Shown here one piece after another: positions 13,401 to 21,837 of a DNA stretch of 64,000 bases (position 1 is its first letter; each line of letters opens with the position of its first letter). The notes below the pieces were generated by a model, which searched no databases, was not told the DNA's origin, and saw only the letters and a program-made list of their open reading frames with translations. The DNA lies in assembly GCA_029718625.1 (NCBI GenBank), contig CM056379.1, positions 54,643,579-54,707,578 of the forward strand. The letters run 5' to 3'. The translations under genes and the position numbers were made by a program. Origin of the DNA: Synaphobranchus kaupii. Its lineage: Eukaryota > Chordata > Actinopteri > Anguilliformes > Synaphobranchidae.

Positions 13401-15873
13401 AAAGCAGTGATTTGTAAATTCTCTTTTACATATATTTTATTTTATTTTTGTAAATATACAAGACTTCCGAATTTGATGCTTGCAATACGTTCCAAAAAAA
13501 AGGGACAGGGGCAACATACTAAGACTGGAAAGTTTGTGGAATGTTCAAAAAGGAAAAGGTGATGTAACACATAGGCCGTGACCAAATATGACCCCTGGTC
13601 ACTGTCCCCCATCCCCTGTCCACTCAGACCCCTGTCTACTATGTGCCCTGTCCCCTCACTTTGCAAGCAGTGCGCGAAAGAAATTCCGCAAAACTTTTTC
13701 CAAACTAGTGAGGAAGTAGTTTGTAATATTTTTTATTTTTTTAGATTTTTATTGAGATTATCAATCAGTTTACATATGACGATGGTTGCAAAGTGTAGAT
13801 TATGAATGAATTAACAAAAATAAAAAGAGAGTAGTTCATAATATGACCCGCTCTTGTACCATGGATATGCATATACCCTCTATGTCTTTTACGTTTTTAC
13901 TTCCGGGTTACTTACTGAAGTTGTTGGATGAGTGCACAGTTGTGTGGATGAGTATGCTCCTGAATTCCCTCAACAAAACCCCCAGAAATAAGGGTTTCAT
14001 CCTGGTATTTTAAGTGCCCCCATTTGTGTGAAAAAGTTGCCCACTCAAAATATTTTTGACAAAGTGGACTCAAATATGCACCCTCAAAAGGGTGTAGGGG
14101 TCGTATTCGGTCACGGCAATGGTAAACATGCCCCTGTCCTAACTTTTTTGGGATGTGCTGCCGGTATCAAATTTAAAATGAGCATATATTTACAAAAAAA
14201 AACAATAAAGTTGATTAGTTAAAACATTAAATATCTTGTCTTTGTACTGTTTTCAATTGAATACAGTTCATTGAATTGCAAATCATTGCTTTCTGTTTTT
14301 ATTTACATTTTATACCCTGTCCCAACTTTTTTGGAATTGGGGTTTGTATATCAATTGGGAAGGAGACTATGAATTCACTTATTACTTTTAGTAAACTGGG
14401 TGTACACCTGCTGAGACTCAGTGCTTTCATTCCCGGTCACAAAATTCAAGCATTAAAAAATGTAAAGATTTGAGGTGGAAAGCTGGAGTAATTTGTTTTT
14501 ATCACAAATGTTACATAAAATCCATGACACTGTCTTTTAATAAATCTTTCAATAAATATCGTCCCAGATTAGGAAATTAAATAATATACAGGAAAAACTA
14601 TTTAATATACAGGAAAAACACCCCCAAACTTAATTCTATTAGTAATTTACATATGCACCCAAGTAAAATAATTTGAAAACCTTGAAAAATGTTAATACAG
14701 AAAGTGTTCAGTTAGGATTGCTATACATATTTTACATTGGCCATAACATGGCATATCTGTAAATGGTGAAATGGGTTCCAGCTGTGTTTCTGAAAAAATG
14801 GAACAGAATTTGATATATTCACTTTGTGTCCTTTTTGACACAATTGAGGAGCCTGCTATTACATCACTTAGCAGATTCTCTTATACAAAGTGACTCACAC
14901 ATTTTACATTCTTTTACATTCTTTTACATTTAGACAGCTGAATATTTACAGTAGCAGTTCAGGTTTAAGTACTTTGCTCAAGGGTGCAACTGCAATGCCC
15001 CATCTGGGGGGTCAAACAAATACCCTGGGAGTTGCAGTTCATTAAACTCTGTTATTGAAGCATGCAAGGATCATTGCTAATTAAACAATTTCAGTGAAGT
15101 CTAAAGGACTACTTCAGGTTTTACTCAAAGAAAATCAATTTAACATACTTGGAGGAAATCTTCACAAATCTATTTAATGGTATTCAAGGACAGAAATTAC
15201 AGGACATCTAAAAGCAGCAATTTGATATTGAAATGTCCTGTTAAAGAAAGGACAATCACTGCAATACCGTAGAAAAGATTTGATAGATGATGGATGTGAA
15301 ATTTTTGTTATTTTAATAATAAGCAGACATTCTTATGAACACCTTAAATAAATGGGGAAAATTAAACGAAACAGGATACATTTTTGTTAATCAATTAATG
15401 CACCTACACTATTAAAATTGTTATTAAGCTAAGTCTATTTCTTGAACATATGTGCCGATTTTGACAACCGGATCACCAAGTCATATATAAGCTTGAAATT
15501 GTAATCAGTCTGATGAGGACTGTATTTCGATGGTTTCAATCATATTTATCAAATAGTTGTCACTATGAACTATCTAGGGCAAATCATGGCTTTCTTCAAG
15601 TTTTGTTCTTGTTCATCATAGAAACATTGCCAGTTTAAGAATTTAAAAGAATCTTAACATTGACCGTTAAGATTTATTCTATTTCATAATGATGCGGAAA
15701 AGGTGAGTGAAAGTGAAGGACAAATGAATCCAGGCCTTTTTCATCATGTGTTTCATACCCATAGGTTAAATTAGCATCCATAGATACATACCTTGAACAA
15801 GTTCGGTCCCTTGACAGAGCAGAATCGACAGAATAGGCAAATAACAAAGACCTACAGGGTCCATTCTGGACAT
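1210..15873 (-). CDS. lrp2: lrp2 (megalin), 5' portion, 16 exons, 3' part outside window
   Basis: Megalin is a giant endocytic receptor of absorptive epithelia that binds many ligands through LDL-receptor class A repeats and releases them in endosomes through YWTD propellers. I traced 16 exons with good splice sites and unbroken phase, giving 771 codons: signal peptide (1-24), seven LDLa repeats (about 25-304), two EGF modules (305-386), first beta-propeller (about 387-654), third EGF (655-701) and the start of propeller 2. Order and spacing match the N-terminus of vertebrate LRP2 (about 4,650 residues). Diagnostic stretches include [15 protein letters not shown] and [13 protein letters not shown]1 and LRP1B differ in early architecture. 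I cannot tell whether this is the lrp2a or lrp2b paralogue. No frame break was seen in these exons. The remaining exons lie below position 1. Confidence 0.95.
1665..1805 (-). CDS. lrp2: lrp2 exon 15: EGF-like module 3
   Basis: EGF-like module, 47 codons, phase 1-1. It includes [19 protein letters not shown] and [11 protein letters not shown], closely matching the module that closes propeller 1 in LRP2. Confidence 0.95.
2064..2266 (-). CDS. lrp2: lrp2 exon 14: beta-propeller 1, end
   Basis: It contains [20 protein letters not shown], the last blade with its HP-G and FFTDW signature. Two nearby GT sites exist at the end. The GTGAGA donor after position 2064 is the one that gives the phase 1 needed by exon 15. 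Confidence 0.9.
2494..2700 (-). CDS. lrp2: lrp2 exon 13: beta-propeller 1, middle
   Basis: It contains [42 protein letters not shown] and [10 protein letters not shown], all blade signatures of the first LRP2 propeller. Phase 2 to phase 2, 207 bases. Confidence 0.94.
2701..3530. other. lrp2 intron 12
   Basis: This is the intron between exons 12 and 13. It is AT-rich, with no repeat structure or coding segment that I recognise. Confidence 0.5.
3531..3754 (-). CDS. lrp2: lrp2 exon 12: beta-propeller 1, middle
   Basis: It begins [15 protein letters not shown] and includes [16 protein letters not shown], a degenerate YWTD blade. Phase 0 to phase 2, 224 bases, donor GTGAGC. Confidence 0.93.
3872..4041 (-). 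CDS. lrp2: lrp2 exon 11: start of beta-propeller 1
   Basis: First blade of the YWTD propeller. It reads [15 protein letters not shown], then a degenerate FWTD motif. It enters in phase 1 and leaves in phase 0 at AAG/GTGTGC. Both ends fit the neighbouring exons. Confidence 0.93.
4218..4346 (-). CDS. lrp2: lrp2 exon 10: EGF-like module 2
   Basis: Second EGF-like module, 43 codons, phase 1-1. It starts [17 protein letters not shown], matching the DDCQIWGICDQKCE-type sequence known from LRP2. The 3.5-kb intron upstream of it (between exons 9 and 10) carries nested retrotransposons. Confidence 0.94.
4395..4594 (+). mobile_element. L2-like LINE fragment, 5' piece (reverse transcriptase)
   Basis: The plus-strand translation includes [17 protein letters not shown] and SKYRPISNL, typical of the N-terminal reverse transcriptase motif of Jockey-superfamily (L2/CR1-type) LINEs. 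It is cut at 4595 by the terminal repeat of a mariner-type element. The same LINE seems to resume at about 7145, with its middle lost. Confidence 0.8.
4595..7141. mobile_element. Mariner-type relic with shared palindrome arm, carrying a LINE
   Basis: It starts after a TA with CAAACCCCAATTCC, the terminal repeat also seen at 13347 and near 46985. It runs into the left arm of the shared palindrome (about 4915-5041), is interrupted by a LINE, and resumes at 6962 with the rest of the left arm and the palindrome centre (about 7090-7141). The right arm and right terminal repeat are missing, so the copy was truncated by a deletion. Confidence 0.75.
5042..6961 (+). pseudogene. LINE reverse transcriptase, frame-broken copy
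   Basis: The plus strand encodes a degenerate non-LTR retrotransposon ORF2: [15 protein letters not shown] (catalytic Asp), [19 protein letters not shown], and YADDT at about 5922-5936 with the catalytic Asp pair. The frame breaks at about 5790 and 6117, then continues through a C-terminal region to about 6699. The A/T-rich 3' tail contains CTTGGCACCATTG, also found at about 16675. A GAAT duplication (5038-5041 and 6962-6965) may be the target-site duplication. Clade is uncertain within the Jockey superfamily. Confidence 0.85.
7145..7700 (+). mobile_element. L2-like LINE fragment, 3' end
   Basis: The translation includes RLQLAAKCC and [11 protein letters not shown], the C-terminal signature of L2-type ORF2. 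It ends in an A/T-rich tail with repeated ATT units (about 7680-7696), typical of L2 3' ends. It is probably the same copy as the fragment at 4395-4594. Confidence 0.75.
7853..7969 (-). CDS. lrp2: lrp2 exon 9: EGF-like module 1
   Basis: EGF-like module of 39 codons, phase 1-1, with six cysteines and the pattern [11 protein letters not shown] near its end. It follows LDLa 7 directly, the standard order before the first propeller. Confidence 0.93.
7970..8953. other. lrp2 intron 8
   Basis: Between exons 8 and 9. It has a short (CA)n run at about 8652-8667 and no other structure that I recognise. Confidence 0.5.
8954..9097 (-). CDS. lrp2: lrp2 exon 8: LDLa repeat 7
   Basis: Seventh and longest class A repeat of the first cluster (48 codons, phase 1-1). 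It contains [19 protein letters not shown] and a C-terminal extension with an N-glycosylation sequon (NAT), as expected for the last repeat before the EGF pair in LRP2. Confidence 0.93.
9098..10267. other. lrp2 intron 7
   Basis: Between exons 7 and 8. It contains one short inverted-repeat element (9619-9846), and the rest is AT-rich with no recognised feature. Confidence 0.5.
9619..9846. mobile_element. Short non-autonomous inverted-repeat element (MITE-like)
   Basis: The ends are imperfect inverted repeats: GGGCTGAATCCCAAACT on the left and, reversed, GGCCAAATCCCATTCTCTGG on the right, followed inward by GGACTTG(T/C)AGACT on both sides. There is no coding capacity. The class is probably hAT-like but not established. 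Confidence 0.45.
10268..10384 (-). CDS. lrp2: lrp2 exon 7: LDLa repeat 6
   Basis: Sixth class A repeat, 39 codons, phase 1-1, with [20 protein letters not shown]. The Trp in the ligand-contact position is present. Confidence 0.93.
10797..10913 (-). CDS. lrp2: lrp2 exon 6: LDLa repeat 5
   Basis: Fifth class A repeat, 39 codons, phase 1-1, with six cysteines and [10 protein letters not shown] at the C-terminal end. Acceptor TTAG, donor GTGAGT. Confidence 0.93.
11212..11322 (-). CDS. lrp2: lrp2 exon 5: LDLa repeat 4
   Basis: Fourth class A repeat, 37 codons, phase 1-1. The segment [19 protein letters not shown] corresponds to the unusual fourth repeat of LRP2, which has an Asn-Ser glycosylation-type motif in place of the usual Ile-Pro. 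Confidence 0.93.
11323..12033. other. lrp2 intron 4
   Basis: Between exons 4 and 5. No coding segment, repeat or RNA gene was recognised. Confidence 0.5.
12034..12150 (-). CDS. lrp2: lrp2 exon 4: LDLa repeat 3
   Basis: Third class A repeat, 39 codons, phase 1-1. It contains [13 protein letters not shown], with Arg-Val where several family members have Gly-Glu. Donor GTAAGC. Confidence 0.93.
12151..12733. other. lrp2 intron 3
   Basis: Between exons 3 and 4. No clear feature; the longest open frames lack domain signatures. Confidence 0.5.
12734..12856 (-). CDS. lrp2: lrp2 exon 3: LDLa repeat 2
   Basis: Second class A repeat, 41 codons, phase 1-1. It shows [13 protein letters not shown], which carries the calcium ligands, and closes with a final Cys before a GTACGT donor. 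Confidence 0.93.
13015..13125 (-). CDS. lrp2: lrp2 exon 2: LDLa repeat 1
   Basis: One complete LDL-receptor class A repeat of 37 codons in a symmetric phase 1-1 exon, with six cysteines and the calcium-binding acidic run CSDDSDE. Acceptor CCAG and donor GTGAGT flank it. This is the first ligand-binding module after the signal peptide. Confidence 0.93.
13347..14346. mobile_element. Mariner-type non-autonomous element (CCCCAATTCC family)
   Basis: A 1.0-kb element bounded by TA. The left end reads CAAACCCCAATTCC and the right end reads its reverse complement, GGAATTGGGGTTTG. The terminal repeats extend inward over about 150 bp (AAGCAGAAAGCAGTGATTTG on the left). No transposase is encoded, and the middle holds a second nested element. 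It lies in lrp2 intron 1. Confidence 0.8.
13574..14117. mobile_element. Nested inverted-repeat element inside the mariner element
   Basis: Inverted ends GCCGTGACCAAATATGACCC (left) and GGGGTCGTATTCGGTCACGG (right) define an insertion of about 540 bp within 13347-14346. No transposase was seen. I could not settle the target duplication. Confidence 0.55.
14854..15060. repeat. Common fish interspersed repeat fragment
   Basis: The stretch TTAGCAGATTCTCTTATACA followed by CTTTGCTCAAGGGTGCAACT resembles a very common teleost dispersed repeat whose consensus has 'TTAGCAGACGCTCTTATCC' and 'GCTCAAGGG'. This is recognition from general knowledge. The copy is diverged. Confidence 0.5.
15792..15873 (-). 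CDS. lrp2: lrp2 exon 1: signal peptide
   Basis: This exon encodes a hydrophobic secretion signal ([17 protein letters not shown]) and ends in phase 1 at a GTATGT donor. Two in-frame ATGs lie nine bases apart (15873 and 15864) with a TAG two codons upstream of the first. The inner ATG has the stronger context (A at -3, G at +4), so I take 15864 as the likelier start. The phase fits the first LDLa exon exactly. Confidence 0.85.
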
Positions 15874-16052
15874 TCCCTAATCTGCTCAACAACCCTTCTG
15901 TTTTGGTTCTTACGTAGGCACGAAGAATAAAATCAACAAGACACTGCTTCAAATTTGTTCATCACTGGAGTTCCTACTCCAGCTGTTCCTCTGATGAAGG
16001 GCAACCAGCAAGTGGCATAAAGGCTTAAGGATGAAAGTCCTTCACCCTCGGT

Positions 16053-16078
16053 CTTTTGACAGACATTTCTGTCAAAAG
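16053..16078. repeat. Short perfect hairpin upstream of lrp2
   Basis: CTTTTGACAG and its exact inverse CTGTCAAAAG are separated by six bases, about 190 bp upstream of the lrp2 start codon. Whether it lies in the promoter or 5' UTR is unknown. Confidence 0.6.
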
Positions 16079-16649
16079 GCATAAAGTATCCTGTTTATGG
16101 CTCTGCAGTATTCATGTAAGATTAACTTTTGCTGGCTAAAATGTTCACAGCATCAGCAAAACATATACACTCTGACTGTCATATAATGGTGGAAAATGAT
16201 TGCTTTGACATTCTAAAGTATGTTTTTACTAATAGGTTTGACAAATTCGAGTAACTTTCAAGGAAACTCAAAGTTAGAAGGTTATAGGTATGTATACCAG
16301 AGGGTGCATAGCTGTTGTATCTTTGAGAAAAGCACTTAAGCTGAATTTTCTTATATACAATAAGATGTGTTATGTATTTACATCCTTAGATTGGAATGAA
16401 ATTCCTCTCATTTACTTTTAAAGCTAAGGCCAGAAAGGATGACAGACATTCAATATACTGAGTTCAGTATTGCACCATGTTTTATCCAATCTCATGTCAA
16501 TTTATGGTTTAAGAAAAGACTATAGTGTTTCCTCCTATAAAAATATTTTTCCTTTTCATTCACATGGAAAGTCCCAGCTAGGTTTTCAGTGAGATTAAAG
16601 CATTCCTTTGTAGTGAGATGAAAACATTCCTTTGCTTGAACCAAGGGGC

Positions 16650-16755
16650 ATTTCTTTTTTGGTTTTATTGTATCTTGGCACCATTGTAAATGAAGGTTCC
16701 CACCCTCAATGTGTCACAGAGAATGTCAAATAAAGGTTGAATGAATAAATAGTGG
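16650..16755 (+). mobile_element. LINE 3' end fragment
   Basis: TATCTTGGCACCATTGTAAA followed by CAAATAAAGGTTGAATGAAT resembles the 3' end of the LINE at 5042-6961, which has the same CTTGGCACCATTG. Only the terminal 100 bp or so remains. Confidence 0.55.
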
Positions 16756-16800
16756 AATCTACACACCAAAAACATGCTCTTGATGGTTGAATGAAAAATA

Positions 16801-17540
16801 CAGTGCACTCCAAAAGTGTTAGGACAGTGACACAATTTTTGTTGTTTAGGCTCTGTACTCCATCACATTGGATTTGAAATGGAACAGTGACTATGAGGTT
16901 AAAGTGCATACTTTCAGCTTTAAGTAGATGGTTTTTAAATCCATATTGGGTGAACCATGTAGCAATTCTAGCCATTTTCACACCCCCATTTTAGGGCACC
17001 AAAAGTAATTGGACAAATTAACATAAACTTAAATACAGCCATCATATTAAATATTCAGTTGCATATCCTTTGCATGCCATGACTTCCTGATGTCTGTGAC
17101 CAAACAACATCAAAAGACTCTTGATATCTTATTTTCGGGTACTATTACAAGCGATACTATAACTTCTCTGCATTTGAATGGATCTCAATGGAAATTGGGG
17201 GGTGGGACTAGATTAAGCTGTAAATTACACAGGAATAGTACGGAACACATGGTTGGCTAAATGGCTGTCATCAAGGGTATCTACTACGCATTAGAGGTAT
17301 CAAACAAGCCTCAAACCATCACTATGCTGCCAGATATGCAGTAGATATGGATGGATCACTTTAAGGGTTGTTTCTCCTGAATCATTTTCCTATTGAACTC
17401 TATGGAAAAACAAGTCAGGAGAAACAACTCTTCAAGTGATCCATCCATATCTACTACATCTCAGGCAGCAGAGTGATGGTTTGAGGCTCATTTGATATCT
17501 CAGACCCTTGATTACTTACAGCCATTTAGCCAACCATGGG
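16801..17540. mobile_element. Truncated Tc1-type element with shared palindrome core
   Basis: It begins after TA with CAGTGCACTCCAAAAGTGTT, a Tc1 terminal repeat of its own family, runs about 250 bp, and enters the shared palindrome: left arm from about 17050, centre near 17395, right arm to about 17540. The right terminal repeat is absent. Confidence 0.75.
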
Positions 17541-18430
17541 TTCCATACAAGGGGCCAAAACTGGGCTGTCATTTTGAAGCTCACTTCCTGGTTGGACTGG
17601 GAGCAGCCATAGTGCTGTTGCTCACTAGCGCCACTGCGGTTGGCTCCAGTATAGGTCTTTCACCATGTAAGTCAATGGCAGCAATGTTGTCAAAATACTA
17701 AGTCAATACATTTTTTCCACAAGAAAATGTAGTCGCAATAGGTGCTTTTCCTTCATCTAATGCCTCTCCATGTGCCAATTGTTTAAATTATTGTGTCGTT
17801 TGGACAGGGTATTAACATTTGTTCAGGACCAATCAGAGGGACAGGTTGAGTCACTGGGGTCACTGCCATAGATCTCACTGCACTCACTTGGAGGGGCGGG
17901 ACCAGAAGGGGGAGACAACAATCATTAGTGTAAAATGCGCCCTGGCATCTTGGGACCTCATACTGTCTATGCTTGGGACAGGGAGACACGCTGTATTTTT
18001 GAGTGGAAGTCGATGGAGAACATCCCTTAGTAGCATCCCTTAGAATATCCCTACCGTGAACAAGCTGTTGTTTTGTGGACGCAGTTTGTAACATAATAAA
18101 TTGACTGCCTTGTAGCTCTTCTTCAACATGTTTGTCATCACATATTAATTTTGGAGTGAGCTATGATGTGTCTACTATGAAAAAAAATACTGTTTTGTGA
18201 GATGAGACAGCAGGGGATGTTGTCTCCAGCCCGAACTGTCAATCATACTGTGCCTGGACCACGATGACCATATCCGTTTGACCCTGCTCCCGAGAACGTC
18301 ACTTCGGCTCCACGGAGCAGACGCAGTTTGTACAAATGGGCGGTGAAAAAGTCTTCGGGAGACTCAAAACGGTTTTTACGAGGCCGAGGGAAGGCAATCG
18401 GTAACGGCACAGTGACTTTGTCCATATTTT
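17541..18430. other. Intergenic DNA, unclassified
   Basis: Between a truncated Tc1 copy and a transposase relic. GC content rises at 17,800-18,420, and a minus-strand open frame covers 18,243-18,425, but I see no domain. It is probably diverged transposon sequence. Confidence 0.4.
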
Positions 18431-18965
18431 TATACAGTATATTGTTCCATACTATTTCTGTGTAATTTACAGCTTAATCTAGTCCCACCCTGTGGTGGTT
18501 GGGCCACCACAAGCTGCCAGAACAGCTTCAATGCACCTTGGCATAGATTCTACCTCTAGTCTAGTATAGATTCTAGTCTCTGGAACTCTACTGGAGGGAT
18601 GGAACACCATTCTTCCAAAAGATATTCCCTCATTTGGTGTTTTGATGATGTGGAGAGCGCATTCTAACATGTCGGTCCAAAATTTCCCGTAGGTGTTCAA
18701 TTAGGTTGAGATCTGGTGACTGCGAAGGCCATAGAATATGATTCCCATCATTTTCATACTCATCAAACCATTCAGTGACTCCTCATGCCCTGAGGATGGG
18801 GGCATTGTCATCTTAGAAGAGACCACTCTTATCATGATAGAAATGTTTCATCATATGATAAAGGTGAGCACTCAGAATAAATTTGGATTTATTTGCAGTG
18901 ACCCTTCCCTCTAAGGGGACAAGTGGACCCAAACCATGCCAGGAAAATTGTAGGGGTTTTTCCTT
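18431..18965 (-). pseudogene. Tc1-type transposase relic
   Basis: The minus-strand translation, broken by stops, contains DDNAP, GVTEWFDEYEND and SQSPDLNLIEHL, the C-terminal catalytic part of a Tc1-family DDE transposase, followed by RVPETR and ESMPRCIEAVLAACGG. A short piece of the shared palindrome (around TAATCTAGTCCCACC, 18475-18488) is fused to its end. The N-terminal DNA-binding part is missing. Confidence 0.8.
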
Positions 18966-19030
18966 TAATTTTTCACCCGTCTGTATATGTACCATATACA
19001 GTATATACGTATAAATACTGTATATATATA

Positions 19031-21835
19031 CAGTTGAAGTCGGAAGTTTACATACACTTAGGTTGAAGTTATTAAAACCTATTTTTAACCACTCCACAGA
19101 TTTCATGTTAGCAAACTATAGTGTTGGCAAGTCAGTTAGGACATCTACTTTGTGCATGACAAAAGTAATTTTTCCAACAATTGTTTACAGATTATTTCAC
19201 TTTTAATTCACTATATTACAATTCCAGTGGGTCAGAAGTTTAAATACACTAAGTTGACTGTGCCTTTAAATTTTTTATATTTGGTCACATATCCTTTGCA
19301 TGCCATGACTTCCTGATGTCTGTGACCGATGGCTTTAAGTCATAAAGGGTCTGAGGTATCAAACACGCCTCAAACCATCACTCTGCTGCCAGATATGCAG
19401 TAGATATGGATGGATCACTTTAAGGGTTGTTTCTCCTGACAAATTTTCCTATTGAACTCTATGGAAAAATAAGTCAGGAGAAGAAACCCTTCAAGTTATC
19501 CATCCATATCTACTGTATTTCTGGCAGCAGAGTGATGATTTAAGGCTTGTTTGATATGTCAGACCCTTTAGCAAACCCTGGGCTCTATCTTGGCGATCTT
19601 GGTCTAAGCGCATGGCGTAAAGTCCATTTAGGGTGTGTCCAAGTCCACTTTTGATATTTTAACGGCGTGTTTTTTGGGCGCTAAGCACGACGCAGCGTGC
19701 AACTGGGCTGAACCTTGGGCTCTATCTTGGCGCTTGGTCTAAGCGCATGGCGTAAATTCCATTTAGGGTGTGTCCAAGTCCACTTTTGCTATTTTAACGG
19801 CGTGTTTTTTTGGGCGCTAAGCACAGCGCAAGGTGCAAATGGGCTGAACCTAGTCGCTTCATTAATTATAGGTGTGTCTTGGGCGTGACATGTAATAAAC
19901 CAATCAAAATGTCATATCCCATTCCTTTAAAAGCCTGCTTTTCCACCTTGGCGGATTGCTTGATGGCGAAACAGACATGCTCGTGCGTGTTTAGTGATCA
20001 AGGAATAGGCTAAATGGAGTATGATCAATATTATTCGGACTAACCATTAGCCTATTAATTCCGGACAGGGCTGTTATTTTACAAAATATATGCGGTTAAA
20101 TTTCGTTAAAAGGACCTGCAAGGCTGAGGATAAGCTATCAATGGCTTCAGTCTCACCTTAGAAAACGCCAAATTAGCCTGCTTATTCAGCGAATTTCGTT
20201 TGCTTATGCAATGAAAGTGTCAAACATCATTCCATGAGGCTGTTCTAATGGAGTTCTCGAAGTTCAAGCTTCATCCGAAGTTCATTAGGCTACCTGCATA
20301 GTAATATTGATTAATAACATAAATTATTTTGCCTTAATGATGATACTAAATACAATAAAGCTGTCAGGTTGGCAACCCATATGTTCACACATATTTCCTC
20401 TTGTTTAATAATGTCCTGTTTATGGAAATGTGACCAACCTGTTTTACTCGTAGAGTAATGCTTTAAAACAATCCACTTTCCCAGGAAGACCGTGAAACGT
20501 GCGACTTACAGCAGGGGAAACAGAGAACATGCAGCGCACATGCAGAGAATGGCATTAAAATTAATTGTGAATTAATTGTGTAACGTGCTGCAAATTTGTT
20601 TTAGTTTATAATTAGACGCTTAGTTCTCTTTAAAGTAGTTTTGTTCAGTTATGGAATAACAGGTGAAATCAGCTGGGTTTTAATAAGCTGAGAGTATGGA
20701 AACCTGGTCACTGTAATTTAAAAAATATGAAGGATGAAGAATAGCTAAGGTTACAATTTAGTTAACATGGTGACATTTATCTCCGTTTTTTAACCAATAG
20801 GCTTTCGAAAAAACCTTATGTACAGCGAATCCGCTGTAGCCTGGGCTATTTGAAAAACAATAAATGCAATATTCACTGGACAAGGTTTTGAACTTTTTTC
20901 AGTCACAAACCATTCTATTTACTTACAGGCTGTATTCCTAGATAAACAGAGCTGTATTGTAATGACATCTGAAGCGCATTTTCAGAACGCAAATGTCCGT
21001 CTATTGCCGTGCGCAAGTTTTCCATTGAATGACAATTCACGCATTAGGTGTAAATGACAATTCGCGCATTATGCTTGATATAGGTGTTATCAGCTCCTTT
21101 TTAATGGATAGCCATTGTCCCATACCATCACCTGGATGTTGATGGAGTGGGCTGAGAGCAATGTAATGTGGCATTCCCCTTCGCTGAGGGAAAGGTATGT
21201 GGACCTATGGAACCTTTTATTATTATGCATTTTTGATATAGCCTACACAATAATAATATTTCACATTGTGATCTAGATATTTTAGTCATGCTTGTGCGCT
21301 CCCCTGTGTGTAACAAACAGGAGGGTACGCACGTTGTGTAAGTGTAAGATAGCAAAGACACTTGCGTTTGGGTTAGATAGGGCCCCATGTGTTCCATACT
21401 GTTCCAGTGTAATTTACAGCTAAATCTAGTCCCACCCCCCAATTCCCATAGAGATCCATTCAAAGCAGAGACGTTATAATATCGCTTGTAAGAGTACCAG
21501 AAAAGAAGATATCAAGAGTCTTTTGATGCTGTTGGGTCACAGACATCAGGAAGTCATGGCATGCAAAGGATATGCAATCAAATATTAAAAATTTAAAGGC
21601 ACAGTCAACTTAGTGTATGTAAACATCTGACCCACTAGAATTGTGATATAGTGAATTAAAAGTGAAATAATCTGTCTGTAAACAATTGTTGGAAAAATTA
21701 CTTGCATCCTGCATAAAGTAGATGTCCTAACTGAATCGCCAACGCTATAGTTTGCTAATATGAAATCTGTGGAGTGGCTAAGAATGAGTTTTAATGACTT
21801 CAACCTGAGCGTATGTAAACTTCCGACTTCAACTG
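19031..21835. mobile_element. Sleeping Beauty-type element with palindrome core, interrupted
   Basis: Both ends are SB/Tc1-type IR/DR repeats bounded by TA: CAGTTGAAGTCGGAAGTTTA on the left and its inverse on the right. The inner direct-repeat copy (CAGTGGGTCAGAAGTTTAAA) is at about 19,225. Between the ends lies the shared palindrome (centre near 19,450). The right arm is split by an insertion at 19577-21385. No transposase is present. Confidence 0.85.
19577..21385. mobile_element. Nested hAT-like element with duplicated left end
   Basis: The left end is GGGCTCTATCTTGGCG and the right end, reversed, is GGGGCCCTATCTAACCC. At the left end a unit of about 140 bp is present twice in tandem (about 19574-19714 and 19715-19852), each copy with CTAAGCGCATGGCGTAAA. 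The interior contains no recognisable transposase. The class assignment rests on end sequences only. Confidence 0.5.
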
Positions 21836-21837
21836 TA

